From: Streptomyces sp. CHD11
GTDB taxonomy: Bacteria > Actinomycetota > Actinomycetes > Streptomycetales > Streptomycetaceae
DNA length: 64,000 nucleotides
Assembly: GCF_018638295.1 (NCBI RefSeq)
Contig: NZ_JABTTS010000014.1
Coordinates: forward strand, 1 to 64,000
Direction: 5' to 3'
Below, piece by piece: positions 8,203 through 16,605 of this stretch; the stretch's first letter is position 1, and every line of letters starts with the position of its first letter. The notes under the pieces were generated by a model that was given only the letters and a program-made list of their open reading frames with translations, had not been told where the DNA came from and ran no database searches. A program made the position numbers and the translations under genes.

Positions 8203-9536
8203 CGGGTTCCCTCCACGGCCTGGGCGAGCGCGGCCATGGCCGGTTCGGTGACACGTATCCGGTCGGCGCGGTGGTGCTCGACCTCCAGGACGTCCAGCCG
8301 CCAGCCGTCCAGGTCCACCACGTCGCCCTTGACGGGGATGCGGGCCAGGCGGGTGGCGATCAGTCCGGCGACCGTCTCGTACGGGCCGTCCGGCGCGGTG
8401 AGTCCGATGCCGGTGAGCCGGTCGAGGCGGACGCTTCCGTCGGCCTCCCAGACGGCGCGTCCGTCCTCGGTGGCCGGAGCGGGCGCCAGGTCGGGGGCCT
8501 CGAAGGGGTCGTGCTCGTCACGGACCTCACCGACGACCTCCTCGACGATGTCCTCCACGGTGGCCACGCCGGCGGTGCCGCCGTACTCGTCGATGATCAC
8601 GGCCATCGTGCGGGCGGCACGCATCCGTTCCAGCAGCCGGTCGGCGGGGAGGCTGTCGGGGACCGCCAGGGGCGGGGTGGTCAGCTCGGTGACGGGCGTC
8701 CCGGCCCGCCGCTCGGGCTCCAGGGCGAGTACGTCCCGGATGTGGACGGTGCCGACCACCTCGTCGAGGCTGTCGCGGTAGACCGGGAAACGGGACAGTC
8801 CGGTGGCGTGGCTGAGCGCGGCGGCGTCGGCGGCGGTGGCGTGCACCTCCAGGGCCTTGACGTCGACCCTCGGGGTCATCACGTTCTCCGCGGTCAGCTC
8901 GCTCAGGTGCAGGGTGCGTACGAAGAGTTCGGCGGAGTCCGCCTCCAGGGCACCCTCGGCGGCCGAGCGCCGGGCGAGCGCGCCCAGTTCCTCGGCGGTG
9001 CGGGCGGAGGCCAGTTCCTCGGCGGGCTCGAGGCCGACGCGGCGCACGAAGCGGTTCGCGGTGCTGTTCAGATGTCCGATGAACGGCCCGAAGGCGGCGG
9101 TGAACGCGCGCTGGGGCCCGGCGACCACCTTCGCGACCGCGGCCGGGCGGGAGATCGCCCAGTTCTTCGGAACCAGCTCGCCGATCACCATCAGGACCAC
9201 GGTGGACAGCGCCACACCCAGCAGGGTGGCCACGGTCGGGGCGGCCCCGCCGAGGCCGAGGGCGCGCAGGGGGCCGCGCAGCAGCGCGGCGAGGGACGGC
9301 TCGGCGAGCATGCCGATCACCAGTGAGGTGACGGTGATGCCGAGCTGGGCCCCGGACAGCTGAAGCGTCAGACGCCGTACGGCACGCAGCGCGCTCTCGG
9401 CACCGCGCTCGCCGGCATCGGCGGCACGCTCCAGCTCACCGCGCTCGACGGTGGTCAGGGAGAACTCTGCGGCGACGAAGACCGCGCAGGCCAGCGTCAG
9501 CAGCAGAGCGAGCAGAAGCAGCAGGATCTCGGTCAC
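8199..9536 (-). CDS. DUF21/CBS/CorC_HlyC membrane protein (HlyC/CorC family), long form A
   Basis: 445 residues from the GTG at 9536, which is preceded on its strand by GGGGGTGG. The open frame runs further to 9572, but that extension lacks homology. Domains in order: DUF21 membrane region (FVAAEFSLTTVERGELE, IGELVPKNWAIS), two CBS domains (NVMTPRVDVKAL, IIDEYGGTAGVATVEDIVEE), and a C-terminal CorC_HlyC domain (DGSVRLDRLTG ... ETVAGLI). It is the first gene of the four-gene block. The length equals long form B exactly, supporting duplication of a long+short pair. Confidence 0.92.
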   Translation of the reverse strand: MTEILLLLLALLLTLACAVFVAAEFSLTTVERGELERAADAGERGAESALRAVRRLTLQLSGAQLGITVTSLVIGMLAEPSLAALLRGPLRALGLGGAAPTVATLLGVALSTVVLMVIGELVPKNWAISRPAAVAKVVAGPQRAFTAAFGPFIGHLNSTANRFVRRVGLEPAEELASARTAEELGALARRSAAEGALEADSAELFVRTLHLSELTAENVMTPRVDVKALEVHATAADAAALSHATGLSRFPVYRDSLDEVVGTVHIRDVLALEPERRAGTPVTELTTPPLAVPDSLPADRLLERMRAARTMAVIIDEYGGTAGVATVEDIVEEVVGEVRDEHDPFEAPDLAPAPATEDGRAVWEADGSVRLDRLTGIGLTAPDGPYETVAGLIATRLARIPVKGDVVDLDGWRLDVLEVEHHRADRIRVTEPAMAALAQAVEGTR

Positions 9537-9807
9537 CGTGCCACCCCCGCTCCCCTGCTGGCCGTATGGCACGGACGGGCGGTGGTGGCACGGCTGCTAC
9601 TGGGAGGATCACCCATCGGGTAACCGTCGCTCCTTCTCGGACGCATGGGAGGAAATGTCGGGGAAACAGGATGGCCTGTTTCTACGCCAACTGTAAAGGA
9701 GCCGCAAAGTGACCGGTTGGGCGACCACGCTCTCACGGCACCGCGGCCGGTGCCGGAGCGCGCGGACGGACCAGGACGCCCGGGAGGTTCTGGGAGGGCC
9801 GAGGGGC

Positions 9808-12800
9808 TCAGGGGCCGACGAAGGGCTGTTCCGTCCAGATGACCTTGCCCGCCGATGTGTGGCGGGTACCCCAGCGGTGGGCGAGCTGAGCCACGATCAT
9901 CAGTCCGCGTCCGCCCTCGTCCGTGGTACGGGCGTGACGCGGGCGCGGTGAGGTGCCGCTGGAGTCGGAGACCTCGCAGATGAGGTTGCGGTCCCGGATC
10001 AGCCGCAGGGCCACCGGGCCGGACGCGTGGCGGATCGCGTTGGTGACCAGTTCGCTGACGATGAGCTCCGTGGTGAACGCCAGGTGGTCCAGGCCCCACT
10101 CCGCCAGCTGGCGGTTGGCGCGGTTGCGGGCGTCGCCGACCGCGGCCGGGTCGCTGGGGAGATCCCAGGAGACGACCTCGTGCGGCGAGAGGACTCTGGT
10201 CCGGGCCAGGAGCAGCGCGGCGTCGTCGGGTGGCGGGCCGGTCAGCAGGGTGTCGACCGCGCGTCGGCCGGCCTCCTCCAGCGAGTGGCCGGGCAGGGCG
10301 AGCACGTCGCCCAGCCGGGAGATCCCCGCGTCGATGTCGCGGTCGGCGGTCTCGACGAGACCGTCGGTGTAGAGCGCCAGGAGACTGCCCTCGGCCAGCT
10401 CCAGTTCGACGGATTCGAACGGCAGGTACCCGAGGCCGAGGGGCGGCCCGGCGGGCAGGTCCAGGATCTCGGCGGTGCGGCCGGGAGCCAGCAGGACGGG
10501 CGGGAGATGGCCCGCGCGGGCCAGCGTGCACCGTCCGCCGACCGGGTCGTACACGGCGTACAGGCAGGTCGCTCCCATGAATCCGGCGCCTGCCTCGGCC
10601 GCCTGCTCGCTGTCGTCGTGCGCCCCCATCAGACCGATGACGAGGTCGTCGAGGTGGGCGAGGAGTTCGTCCGGGGGGAAATCCAGATTGGCGAGGGTGC
10701 GCACCGCGGTGCGCAGCCGTCCCATGGTCGCCGACGCGTTCATCCCGTGTCCGACGACGTCTCCGACGACGAGGCCGACCCGGGCGCCGGAGAGCGGGAT
10801 GACGTCGAACCAGTCGCCGCCCACGCCGCTGGGGACGCCGGCCGGCCGGTACCACGACGCGACCTCGAGCGCGGATCCGCCCGTCAGGGCCTGCGGCAGC
10901 AGGAACTGCTGCATGGCGCGGGACGCGGTGCGCTCCCGGGTGAAGCGGCGGGCGTTGTCGATGGACACCGCCGCGCGGGAGACGATCTCCTCGGCGAGAC
11001 GCACGTCGTCGTCCTCGAAGGGGGCGAAGCGCCGTGACCGCGCGAAGGTCGCCACGCCCAGGGTGACGCCGCGTGCCCGTACCGGCACCACCAGCAGCGA
11101 GCGGAAGTCGTAACTGATGATCGACGCGCCCAGCGTGGGGTCCTCGGTCACCCAGGGGCTGGCGGTGCGGTCCAGTGTGCGTTCCAGGAGCGTCCTGCTC
11201 TGCTGCAGACAGTGCGTCACCGGCGAGGAGGTGGCGCGCCGGACCGCCTCTCCCACGACCAGCGAGCCCTCCGGGCAGCCCGCGCGTATCGAGGCCTGGC
11301 CGGCGCGGCGGATGACGGGGGCCATGCCCACCGGTCCGGGAGCCGGCTCCTCGCCCCTCATGACGGAGTCCAGCAGGTCGACGGCGACGAAGTCGGCGAG
11401 GGGCGGGACGGACTCCTCGGCCAGTTCCTGCGCGGTGCGCCAGATGTCGAGTGTGCTGCCGATCCTGGAGCCGACGTCGTTCAGCAGGGCGAGGCGTTCC
11501 TGGGCACGCCGGCGTTCGGTGACGTCGATGAGCATGTACAGGATGCCCACGGTGCGGTCGCGGCGGTCCCTCATCCCGAAGAAGGACGCGGAGATCGTGC
11601 GGGCGCGCTCGGGGTCGTCGGTGGTGGTGCGGAACTCGCAGTCCATGACGGGGCGTCCCGTGTCGAGGACCGAGCGCATCCTCTCCTCGAAGAGCGCCGC
11701 CTCCGCCGCCGGAAGCACGTCCTCCACCTGCCGTCCCAGTCGGTCGCCCAGGGGCACCAGGCGGTCCAGGGGGTCGTTCACCCAGACGTAGCGCAGATCG
11801 GTGTCCAGGACCGCCAGGCCGACCGGGGCGTGGGCGAGGAAGGAGGTGAGCATCAGCTGGCTCATGCCTCCCCCGGGCATCCGCCAGAACGCCCGCTTCG
11901 GCGGCCGCCCGGCGTACCGTCCGAACAGGAGGGCGGCGGCCGTGGCCACCAGGACGCCCGGGACCATTTCGTAGACCCCCGACTCGAGCGGTCCGAGCAG
12001 GGGGTTGATCCGGTCCCAGAGCAGTACCGTGCCCGCGCCCGCCACGATGCCGGCCATCGCCCCCGCCCAGGTCATGCGGGGCCAGTACAACGACAGCAGC
12101 ACGACCGGCCCGAAGGCGGCTCCGAAGCCCGCCCAGGCGTGGGCGACGATGTCCAGCAGCCCGTCGCCTCTCAGCGCGACGACGAAGGCCACCACGATCA
12201 CCAGGACCACCGTGCCGCGTCCCACCCAGACCAGCGCCCGGTCGGTGGCCCGCCGGTTGAGGAAGGCCCGGTAGAAGTCCTCCGTCAGTGCCACGGACGA
12301 GACGAGGAGCTGACTGTCCGCGGTCGAGATGACGGCGGCGAGCACGGCGATCAGCATCACGCCGGCGACCCACGGATTGAGCAGGAGCTGGGACAGGGCG
12401 ATGAACACCGTGTCCGGCGCGGCGAGCGAGGGTGCGAGTCTCCCGATCCCCGCCAGGCCGACGAGGGTGGCGCCGGCGAGCACGACCACCACCCACGCGG
12501 TGCCGATGCGCCGGGCCGCGGGCACGTCGCGGACACTGCGGATGCTCATGAACCGGGCCAGGATGTGGGGCTGCCCGAAGTATCCGAGGCCCCAGGAGAG
12601 CAGCGAGACGATCGCCACGACCCCGAGGGCGCCGTCGGCCGACCACAGACCGCCCCCGTAGCCGACCCGGGTGCCGGGGTCGCGCAGCGCGGGCTCCCGG
12701 CTGTCGAGGGCGTCGCCCAGGGCGCCGAAACCGCCGAGGGAGACGACGGCGGTGACGGAGAGCGCCACCAGCGCGACGAGCATGAGCGTGGCCTGCATGA

Positions 12801-13365
12801 CATGGGTCATGCTCACCGCCAGGAAGCCGCCCAGGCACGAGTAGATGACGATGACCAGGGCGGTGAGGCTGACTCCCAGCCCGAAACGGAGATCGAATAC
12901 GGTTTCGAACAGCAGTCCGCCGGCCACCAGGCCACTGCTGACGTAGAGGGTGAAGAACACCAGCGTGACCGCGGCCGAGACCAGTCTGAGCATCCGGGTG
13001 CGGTCCTCGAACCGCTCCTCCAGATAGGCGGACAGGCTCACGGCGTTGCCGGCCCGCTCGGTGTAGGTGCGCAGCCGCGGCGCCACGAAGAGCCAGTTCA
13101 GGTAGGTGCCGGCCGCGAGGCCGAGGGCGATCCAGGCGGAGCCGGTGCCTGCCGCGTAGACGGCGCCGGGCAGGGCCAGGAACAGCCAGCCGGACATGTC
13201 GCTGGCGCCGGCGGACAGAGCGGCCACGGACGGCCGCAGCCGGCGGCCGCCCAGGGCGAAGTCGGAGAAGGTGCGGTTGCGGCTCCGGGCCCAGAGTCCG
13301 GTTCCGACCATGGCGGCCACGTACAGGATGAACGTGGTCACGATCGGCGCACTCAAGTTGAACAT
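9808..13365 (-). CDS. PutP-like sodium/solute symporter fused to PAS-GAF-SpoIIE phosphatase-RsbW-type ATPase
   Basis: 1185 residues. Residues 1 to about 485 are a sodium:solute symporter of the PutP type with about 13 membrane segments. SAGASDMSGW (51-60) matches the Na+/proline motif of TM2, and AVISTADSQLL (344-354) matches the TM8 Na+ site, so the transporter looks intact. Then come a PAS domain (about 505-620, with VLDTDLRYVWVN), a GAF domain (about 630-805) and a PP2C/SpoIIE phosphatase (about 825-1058). Its metal ligands D851, D869 (GDVVGHG), D1001 (YTDG) and D1047/D1048 are all present. The C-terminal HATPase (about 1065-1180) keeps the N-box SELVTNAIRH and a glycine-rich GGRGL. ATG 13365 follows GAGGA. 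Probable role: solute-responsive control of an anti-anti-sigma or partner-switching system (inference). Confidence 0.92.
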   Translation of the reverse strand: MFNLSAPIVTTFILYVAAMVGTGLWARSRNRTFSDFALGGRRLRPSVAALSAGASDMSGWLFLALPGAVYAAGTGSAWIALGLAAGTYLNWLFVAPRLRTYTERAGNAVSLSAYLEERFEDRTRMLRLVSAAVTLVFFTLYVSSGLVAGGLLFETVFDLRFGLGVSLTALVIVIYSCLGGFLAVSMTHVMQATLMLVALVALSVTAVVSLGGFGALGDALDSREPALRDPGTRVGYGGGLWSADGALGVVAIVSLLSWGLGYFGQPHILARFMSIRSVRDVPAARRIGTAWVVVVLAGATLVGLAGIGRLAPSLAAPDTVFIALSQLLLNPWVAGVMLIAVLAAVISTADSQLLVSSVALTEDFYRAFLNRRATDRALVWVGRGTVVLVIVVAFVVALRGDGLLDIVAHAWAGFGAAFGPVVLLSLYWPRMTWAGAMAGIVAGAGTVLLWDRINPLLGPLESGVYEMVPGVLVATAAALLFGRYAGRPPKRAFWRMPGGGMSQLMLTSFLAHAPVGLAVLDTDLRYVWVNDPLDRLVPLGDRLGRQVEDVLPAAEAALFEERMRSVLDTGRPVMDCEFRTTTDDPERARTISASFFGMRDRRDRTVGILYMLIDVTERRRAQERLALLNDVGSRIGSTLDIWRTAQELAEESVPPLADFVAVDLLDSVMRGEEPAPGPVGMAPVIRRAGQASIRAGCPEGSLVVGEAVRRATSSPVTHCLQQSRTLLERTLDRTASPWVTEDPTLGASIISYDFRSLLVVPVRARGVTLGVATFARSRRFAPFEDDDVRLAEEIVSRAAVSIDNARRFTRERTASRAMQQFLLPQALTGGSALEVASWYRPAGVPSGVGGDWFDVIPLSGARVGLVVGDVVGHGMNASATMGRLRTAVRTLANLDFPPDELLAHLDDLVIGLMGAHDDSEQAAEAGAGFMGATCLYAVYDPVGGRCTLARAGHLPPVLLAPGRTAEILDLPAGPPLGLGYLPFESVELELAEGSLLALYTDGLVETADRDIDAGISRLGDVLALPGHSLEEAGRRAVDTLLTGPPPDDAALLLARTRVLSPHEVVSWDLPSDPAAVGDARNRANRQLAEWGLDHLAFTTELIVSELVTNAIRHASGPVALRLIRDRNLICEVSDSSGTSPRPRHARTTDEGGRGLMIVAQLAHRWGTRHTSAGKVIWTEQPFVGP

Positions 13366-13729
13366 AAGTCCTCGCCCGGGAAGTCCGCGATCGGGGTATG
13401 CCCGCGTTCGTCGGTCCGGCTGCCCGTCGGTCCGACAGTCCGGCACCTCTGGCACTTTGGCACTTCGGCGTTAAATCTACCGATTCCGTACATCCGTAAC
13501 CATGCGGAAGACAGGACCACCGCGGGACGGACTCCGGCGGACCCGCGGGCCGCGCGGTCGGGAGTGCGGCGCCACGGCCACGGGGCAGCCCGCCCGCCGC
13601 GGCACGGCACAGGTCACCGGCCGGCGGCCGCCCCGGCACACCGGGCGCGTCCGCAGCGTGGGCGAGGACGGGCGGGTCCTGCGGGAACGGGGCGTCCCGA
13701 CGGGGCGTCCCGCCTCTCCGCCCGTCCGC
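13366..13729. other. 364-bp intergenic region, no gene recognised
   Basis: It lies between the symporter-phosphatase fusion start and the M56 peptidase stop. The open frames crossing it are rich in Arg, Pro and Gly and have no recognisable family. The left part presumably holds the fusion gene promoter. I see no strong hairpin or palindrome. Confidence 0.5.
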
Positions 13730-14668
13730 TCACAGGGGTGTGGCCGCGTACAGGATGAGGGCCATCGTCACGGCGGAGTTCGCGGACGACATCGCGGACG
13801 TGAGGGCTCCCGCGGCGGCGCCCCACGCCGCCAGCCCCACCAGGGTGAACAGCGAGGGCCAGCGCCGCACGGCCGGGGCGGGGCCGAGCAGGGCCGCCAC
13901 CCGGCGCGGAACCGGCCCGGCCGCGGCGAGGCCGGCCAGGGTCGGCACCGGAGTGCTCCGCGACACCAGGGCGGCCCTGCCGATCGCGTGCGCCACCACG
14001 CGGCGGCTGCCGACCGTCTGCGCGGCCTCCTCGTCCGCCCACCGCTCGGCCGTGTAGGCCACCGCGGTCCGCAGCGGCCGCAGGAACGGGTTGGCCCGCG
14101 CGGCCAGCTGGACCGCGAGAAGGAAGCGGTGGTGACGGGCGGCGAGATGAGCCCGCTCGTGCGCGAACAGCGCGCGGCGCTCGGGCGGACCGAGGTGCCC
14201 GAGCAGCCCCGTGGTCACCACCACCCGGCCCGGACTCCGTCGCCCGCCGGGCAGCGCGTACGCGTACGGCGCCCCGTCGGAAAGGACCGCCACCCCGGTC
14301 CCGCGCAGCCCGGCCAGCGCACGGTGGGCCCGGCGGCGCACCCGGCCGTGCCGCCACAGCGTCCGGCCGCACGCCAGCAGGACCGCGCACAGCGCGGGGA
14401 TCGCGGCCTTCCCGACGATCTCGTCGTACGGGACGGCCGCGCGCACCTCGGGGTCCGACCAGCCGTCCGGCAGGGGGTTACCGGGCAGCTGGGCGGTGCC
14501 GACCACCATCACCAGGGCCAGGCACACCGTGCTGCAGACCGCCATCACCGCGGCCACCCCGGTCAGCAGCCGGGTCGCGGTACGCGGATGCAGGTGATGC
14601 TCGGCGAGGCGCGCGATCGGCCAGGCGGTCAGGGGCAGCACCAGCGGCAGAAAGACGAACACCCCCAT
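13730..14668 (-). CDS. M56 (BlaR1-like) integral membrane metallopeptidase
   Basis: 312 residues. Several hydrophobic helices flank a zinc-peptidase core. HERAH at 170-174 (in LFAHERAHLAARHH) is the HExxH catalytic motif, and AERWADEEA further on supplies the third ligand Glu. There is no penicillin-binding sensor domain, so this is the minimal BlaR1/MecR1-like protease found widely in actinobacteria. It starts 6 bp after the stop of the blaI-type gene, giving a blaI-M56 operon. In the known system the protease relieves repression by BlaI after an envelope signal; the signal here is not evident. Confidence 0.9.
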   Translation of the reverse strand: MGVFVFLPLVLPLTAWPIARLAEHHLHPRTATRLLTGVAAVMAVCSTVCLALVMVVGTAQLPGNPLPDGWSDPEVRAAVPYDEIVGKAAIPALCAVLLACGRTLWRHGRVRRRAHRALAGLRGTGVAVLSDGAPYAYALPGGRRSPGRVVVTTGLLGHLGPPERRALFAHERAHLAARHHRFLLAVQLAARANPFLRPLRTAVAYTAERWADEEAAQTVGSRRVVAHAIGRAALVSRSTPVPTLAGLAAAGPVPRRVAALLGPAPAVRRWPSLFTLVGLAAWGAAAGALTSAMSSANSAVTMALILYAATPL

Positions 14669-14674
14669 GACGGC

Positions 14675-15106
14675 TCAGAGTTCCCCGTCGTTCCCCGGCC
14701 GGCCCAGCAGCTCCCGCAGGAGGCGTTCGTCGTTCGGTCCGAGGCCGGTGACGAAGCTGGCCAGTACGGCCTCCCGGTCGCTCTCGGCGTCCAGCACCTT
14801 GCGCATCTTGTGCGCGGCCAGGCCCGCCTGGTCCGACGCGGACGTCCACACGAAGGACCGGCCCGCGCGCTGACGGGTGACCGCGCCCTTGGCCAGCAGC
14901 CTGGTCAGGATGGTGATGACGGTCGTATAGGCGAGATCCGTGCCGAGGCGTTCCTGCACCCAGCCGGCCGTCACCGGGCCGTCCGCCTCCCGCAGTGCCG
15001 ACAGGACCAGCGCCTCCAGCTCACCCTGCCCCCGCCGCCGGGCTCCCTGCCGCTGCTCCGTCACGCCCTGACTCCCTTCCGCACCCCCGGTTTCCCGGGC
15101 AGTCAT
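14675..15106 (-). CDS. BlaI/MecI-family transcriptional repressor
   Basis: 143 residues. A winged-helix DNA-binding domain at about 25-100 contains LEALVLSALREADGPVTAGWV and the recognition region YTTVITILTRLLAKGAVTRQRAGR. A C-terminal dimerisation segment (KVLDAESDREAVLASFV) follows. The 18-bp palindrome at 15159-15176, 53 bp upstream of its start, contains the TACA-N-TGTA core bound by BlaI/MecI repressors, so autoregulation is likely. The partner protease is encoded immediately downstream. The N-terminal 25 residues look poorly conserved, and the true start could be internal. Confidence 0.92.
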   Translation of the reverse strand: MTARETGGAEGSQGVTEQRQGARRRGQGELEALVLSALREADGPVTAGWVQERLGTDLAYTTVITILTRLLAKGAVTRQRAGRSFVWTSASDQAGLAAHKMRKVLDAESDREAVLASFVTGLGPNDERLLRELLGRPGNDGEL

Positions 15107-15158
15107 CGTAGCGACGCCCTCCCGGAATCCCCGCGCCGCACACGGGAGCCCAGCTTTA

Positions 15159-15176
15159 CTCTACAGTGATGTAGAG
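15159..15176. promoter_or_regulatory. BlaI-type operator palindrome
   Basis: CTCTACAGTGATGTAGAG has 7-bp perfect arms around GTGA and contains the TACA...TGTA core of BlaI/MecI operators. It sits in the 105-bp space between the divergent blaI-type gene (start 15106) and the tatA-like gene (start 15212), so it may control both. Confidence 0.85.
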
Positions 15177-15211
15177 GTGCCGCCGGGCCCCGGAGAAGGA
15201 GCAGGACATCC

Positions 15212-15409
15212 ATGTTCGGACTGAGCGAGCTGGCCGTCATCCTCGTCGTCGTCGTAGCCGTCCTCGCCGTCAGAAAGCTCCCGGACGTCGTCCGCTCCGC
15301 GGGGAAGTCGGCCCGCATCCTCAAGGCCGAGTCGAGCGCCCTGAAGTCACCCGTGGCCGAATGGACCGAGCGCCCTGGCGGCGCACCGCAGCGGGACGGC
15401 AGGCCCTAG
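15212..15409 (+). CDS. tatA: TatA/TatE-family twin-arginine translocase component, 3' end cut at an IS remnant
   Basis: 65 residues. FGLSELAVILVVVVAVLAVRKLPD is the TatA membrane helix, hinge and start of the amphipathic helix (VRSAGKSARILKAES). TatA oligomers form the protein-conducting element of the Tat export pathway. A good GGAGAAGGAGCAGG lies upstream of the ATG. Streptomyces TatA is usually about 90-100 residues with a long polar tail. Here the TAG stop (15407-15409) overlaps the left end of an IS481-type remnant beginning about 15408, so the tail was probably lost by the insertion. The essential helices are intact. Control by the adjacent BlaI operator is plausible. Confidence 0.82.
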   Translation: MFGLSELAVILVVVVAVLAVRKLPDVVRSAGKSARILKAESSALKSPVAEWTERPGGAPQRDGRP

Positions 15410-15770
15410 GTGTATTGATCACGAGCGTTGTCAACGCTGGCGGGGCTTGAACATGGCGAAGACCTCCGGTGTGGTGGAGCTGTCTAGGACTGCACCGCAC
15501 GGAGGTCTTCGTGTCCCACCGTAATGCCCGGCTGACCGTTCACGGCAGGCGGCTGCTCATCGAGCGTGTCCGCACCGGCCGCCCTGTCGCGCACGTCGCA
15601 GCGGAGATGGGCATCTCGCGTGTCACGGCCCACAAGTGGGTCCGCCGCTGGAGGTCCGAAGGCGAGCAAGGGCTGCACGACCGCTCCAGCCGTCCCCGCA
15701 CCACGCCGCACCGCACTCGGCGGCCACCCACCGATCAACCGCGTGAACAACGCTCCGGGTCAATACACCT
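15408..15770. mobile_element. Internally deleted IS481-type insertion sequence (about 363 bp)
   Basis: Terminal inverted repeats about 24 bp long lie at 15408-15431 and 15747-15770 (AGGTGTATTGA ... GAGCGTTGT on both inward strands, with three mismatches between). Inside are the 5' end and the extreme 3' end of an IS481-family transposase gene. The middle (DDE catalytic part) is missing. An inner imperfect hairpin (15458-15476 with 15493-15510) precedes the transposase start. No clear target-site duplication is visible. The element cannot move itself but could be mobilised in trans. Confidence 0.82.
15511..15770 (+). pseudogene. IS481-family transposase, internally deleted and frameshifted
   Basis: From GTG 15511 the frame encodes the N-terminal helix-turn-helix region typical of IS481 transposases (SHRNARLTVHGRRLLIERV, ISRVTAHKWVRRWR, DRSSRPRTTPH). 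About 70 codons in, the similarity jumps to another frame reading ALGGHPPINRVNN and GQYT, the usual IS481 C-terminus. About 220 or more codons with the DDE active site are absent, so the gene is dead. The junction lies at roughly 15700-15715. Confidence 0.85.
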
Positions 15771-16079
15771 GGGCCGCGGCCGTCCCTTCCGCGCGGGAAG
15801 CACGCGCGAGGCGGACCCGGCGCCCTGCCCCCGCCTCGCGGAGCGCGACGACGTGAACTCCCGCAGCCGGGCTCCGGCCCGGGGCCGTCCGGAAGGACCG
15901 GGGCAGGAGTGCCGGCCACGGCGGCTTCACGGTCCTTCGCGGTCAACCGGCTGCCGGAACGGGACGCACCGTGCCCGTGGGGCATCCCGTGAGGGAGTGG
16001 TGGTGGATCTCGCACTCGGGGGCGGGGACCTCAGGTCGGGGAGTCGCCAATGCGGGCACCTGGTCAGATAATAGGACGT
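15771..16079. other. 309-bp region without a recognised gene
   Basis: It lies between the IS remnant and the LapA-like gene. Open frames on both strands are shadow-like, rich in Arg, Pro and Gly. It may hold the displaced former 3' flank of the tatA-like gene, but no TatA-like tail is visible. Confidence 0.45.
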
Positions 16080-16334
16080 ATGGTCCGGAACACCGAACAC
16101 GCGTACGGTCCGCCGACCGTGACGGTCAAGGGGCGGAACGTCAGGCTGCGCACCATCGGCTTTCTGCTGCTCGCCGGTCTGGCCGTCTGGTTCATCGCCG
16201 CCAACACGGAATCGGTCAGCATCAGGCTGTGGGTCTCGACCGTCACGCTGCCACTGTGGTGCGTCCTCACGGTCACGCTCCTCGTGGGCATGCTCCTCGG
16301 CCGGCTCGTCGCCCGACGCCGCAACCGCCGGTAG
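16080..16334 (+). CDS. LapA-domain (DUF1049) small membrane protein
   Basis: 84 residues with two membrane segments (about 24-42, TIGFLLLAGLAVWFIAANTE, and about 56-78). Between them is the SVSIRLWVSTVTLPLWCV motif characteristic of the lipopolysaccharide-assembly protein A domain family. In actinobacteria such proteins are small inner-membrane proteins of unknown role. ATG 16080 follows AGGAC. The upstream ATG at 16050 would add ten non-conserved residues. It stands alone, with its own hairpin downstream at 16362-16380. Confidence 0.8.
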   Translation: MVRNTEHAYGPPTVTVKGRNVRLRTIGFLLLAGLAVWFIAANTESVSIRLWVSTVTLPLWCVLTVTLLVGMLLGRLVARRRNRR

Positions 16335-16361
16335 GGGCCGCGTGGTCACGGACGCACTCCG

Positions 16362-16380
16362 GCCCGGGCCCTGCCCGGGC
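16362..16380. terminator. Short GC-rich hairpin after the LapA-like gene
   Basis: GCCCGGG (16362-16368) pairs with CCCGGGC (16374-16380) across a 5-nt loop, 28 bp after the stop at 16334. It is a modest terminator candidate. Confidence 0.45.
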
Positions 16381-16605
16381 GTTCCCATGAGGCCATGGCG
16401 GGCGGACGCGCCGTGACGCGCGTCGGCCGTGGCAGGCCCTGCCGTGCCGTTGCCGTCGCGCCCCGGCTCCGGGCACGCCCGGGCGCCCGCGCACGTGACC
16501 TTCGCTCCCACAGGGCCGATACTTCCGACAGGAGGACCTGAGCCGAGACCCGCATCCCACCACCCGGCAGATCCGACACACCTGCCGGAGCCCCAGGAGG
16601 TACCC

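Noticed and set aside
9533..13639. A 1368-codon minus-strand open frame overlapping the symporter-phosphatase gene in another frame
   Set aside because: Its translation is almost only Arg, Pro, Gly and Ala with no family signal. It is a shadow of the real gene, as expected in GC-rich DNA.
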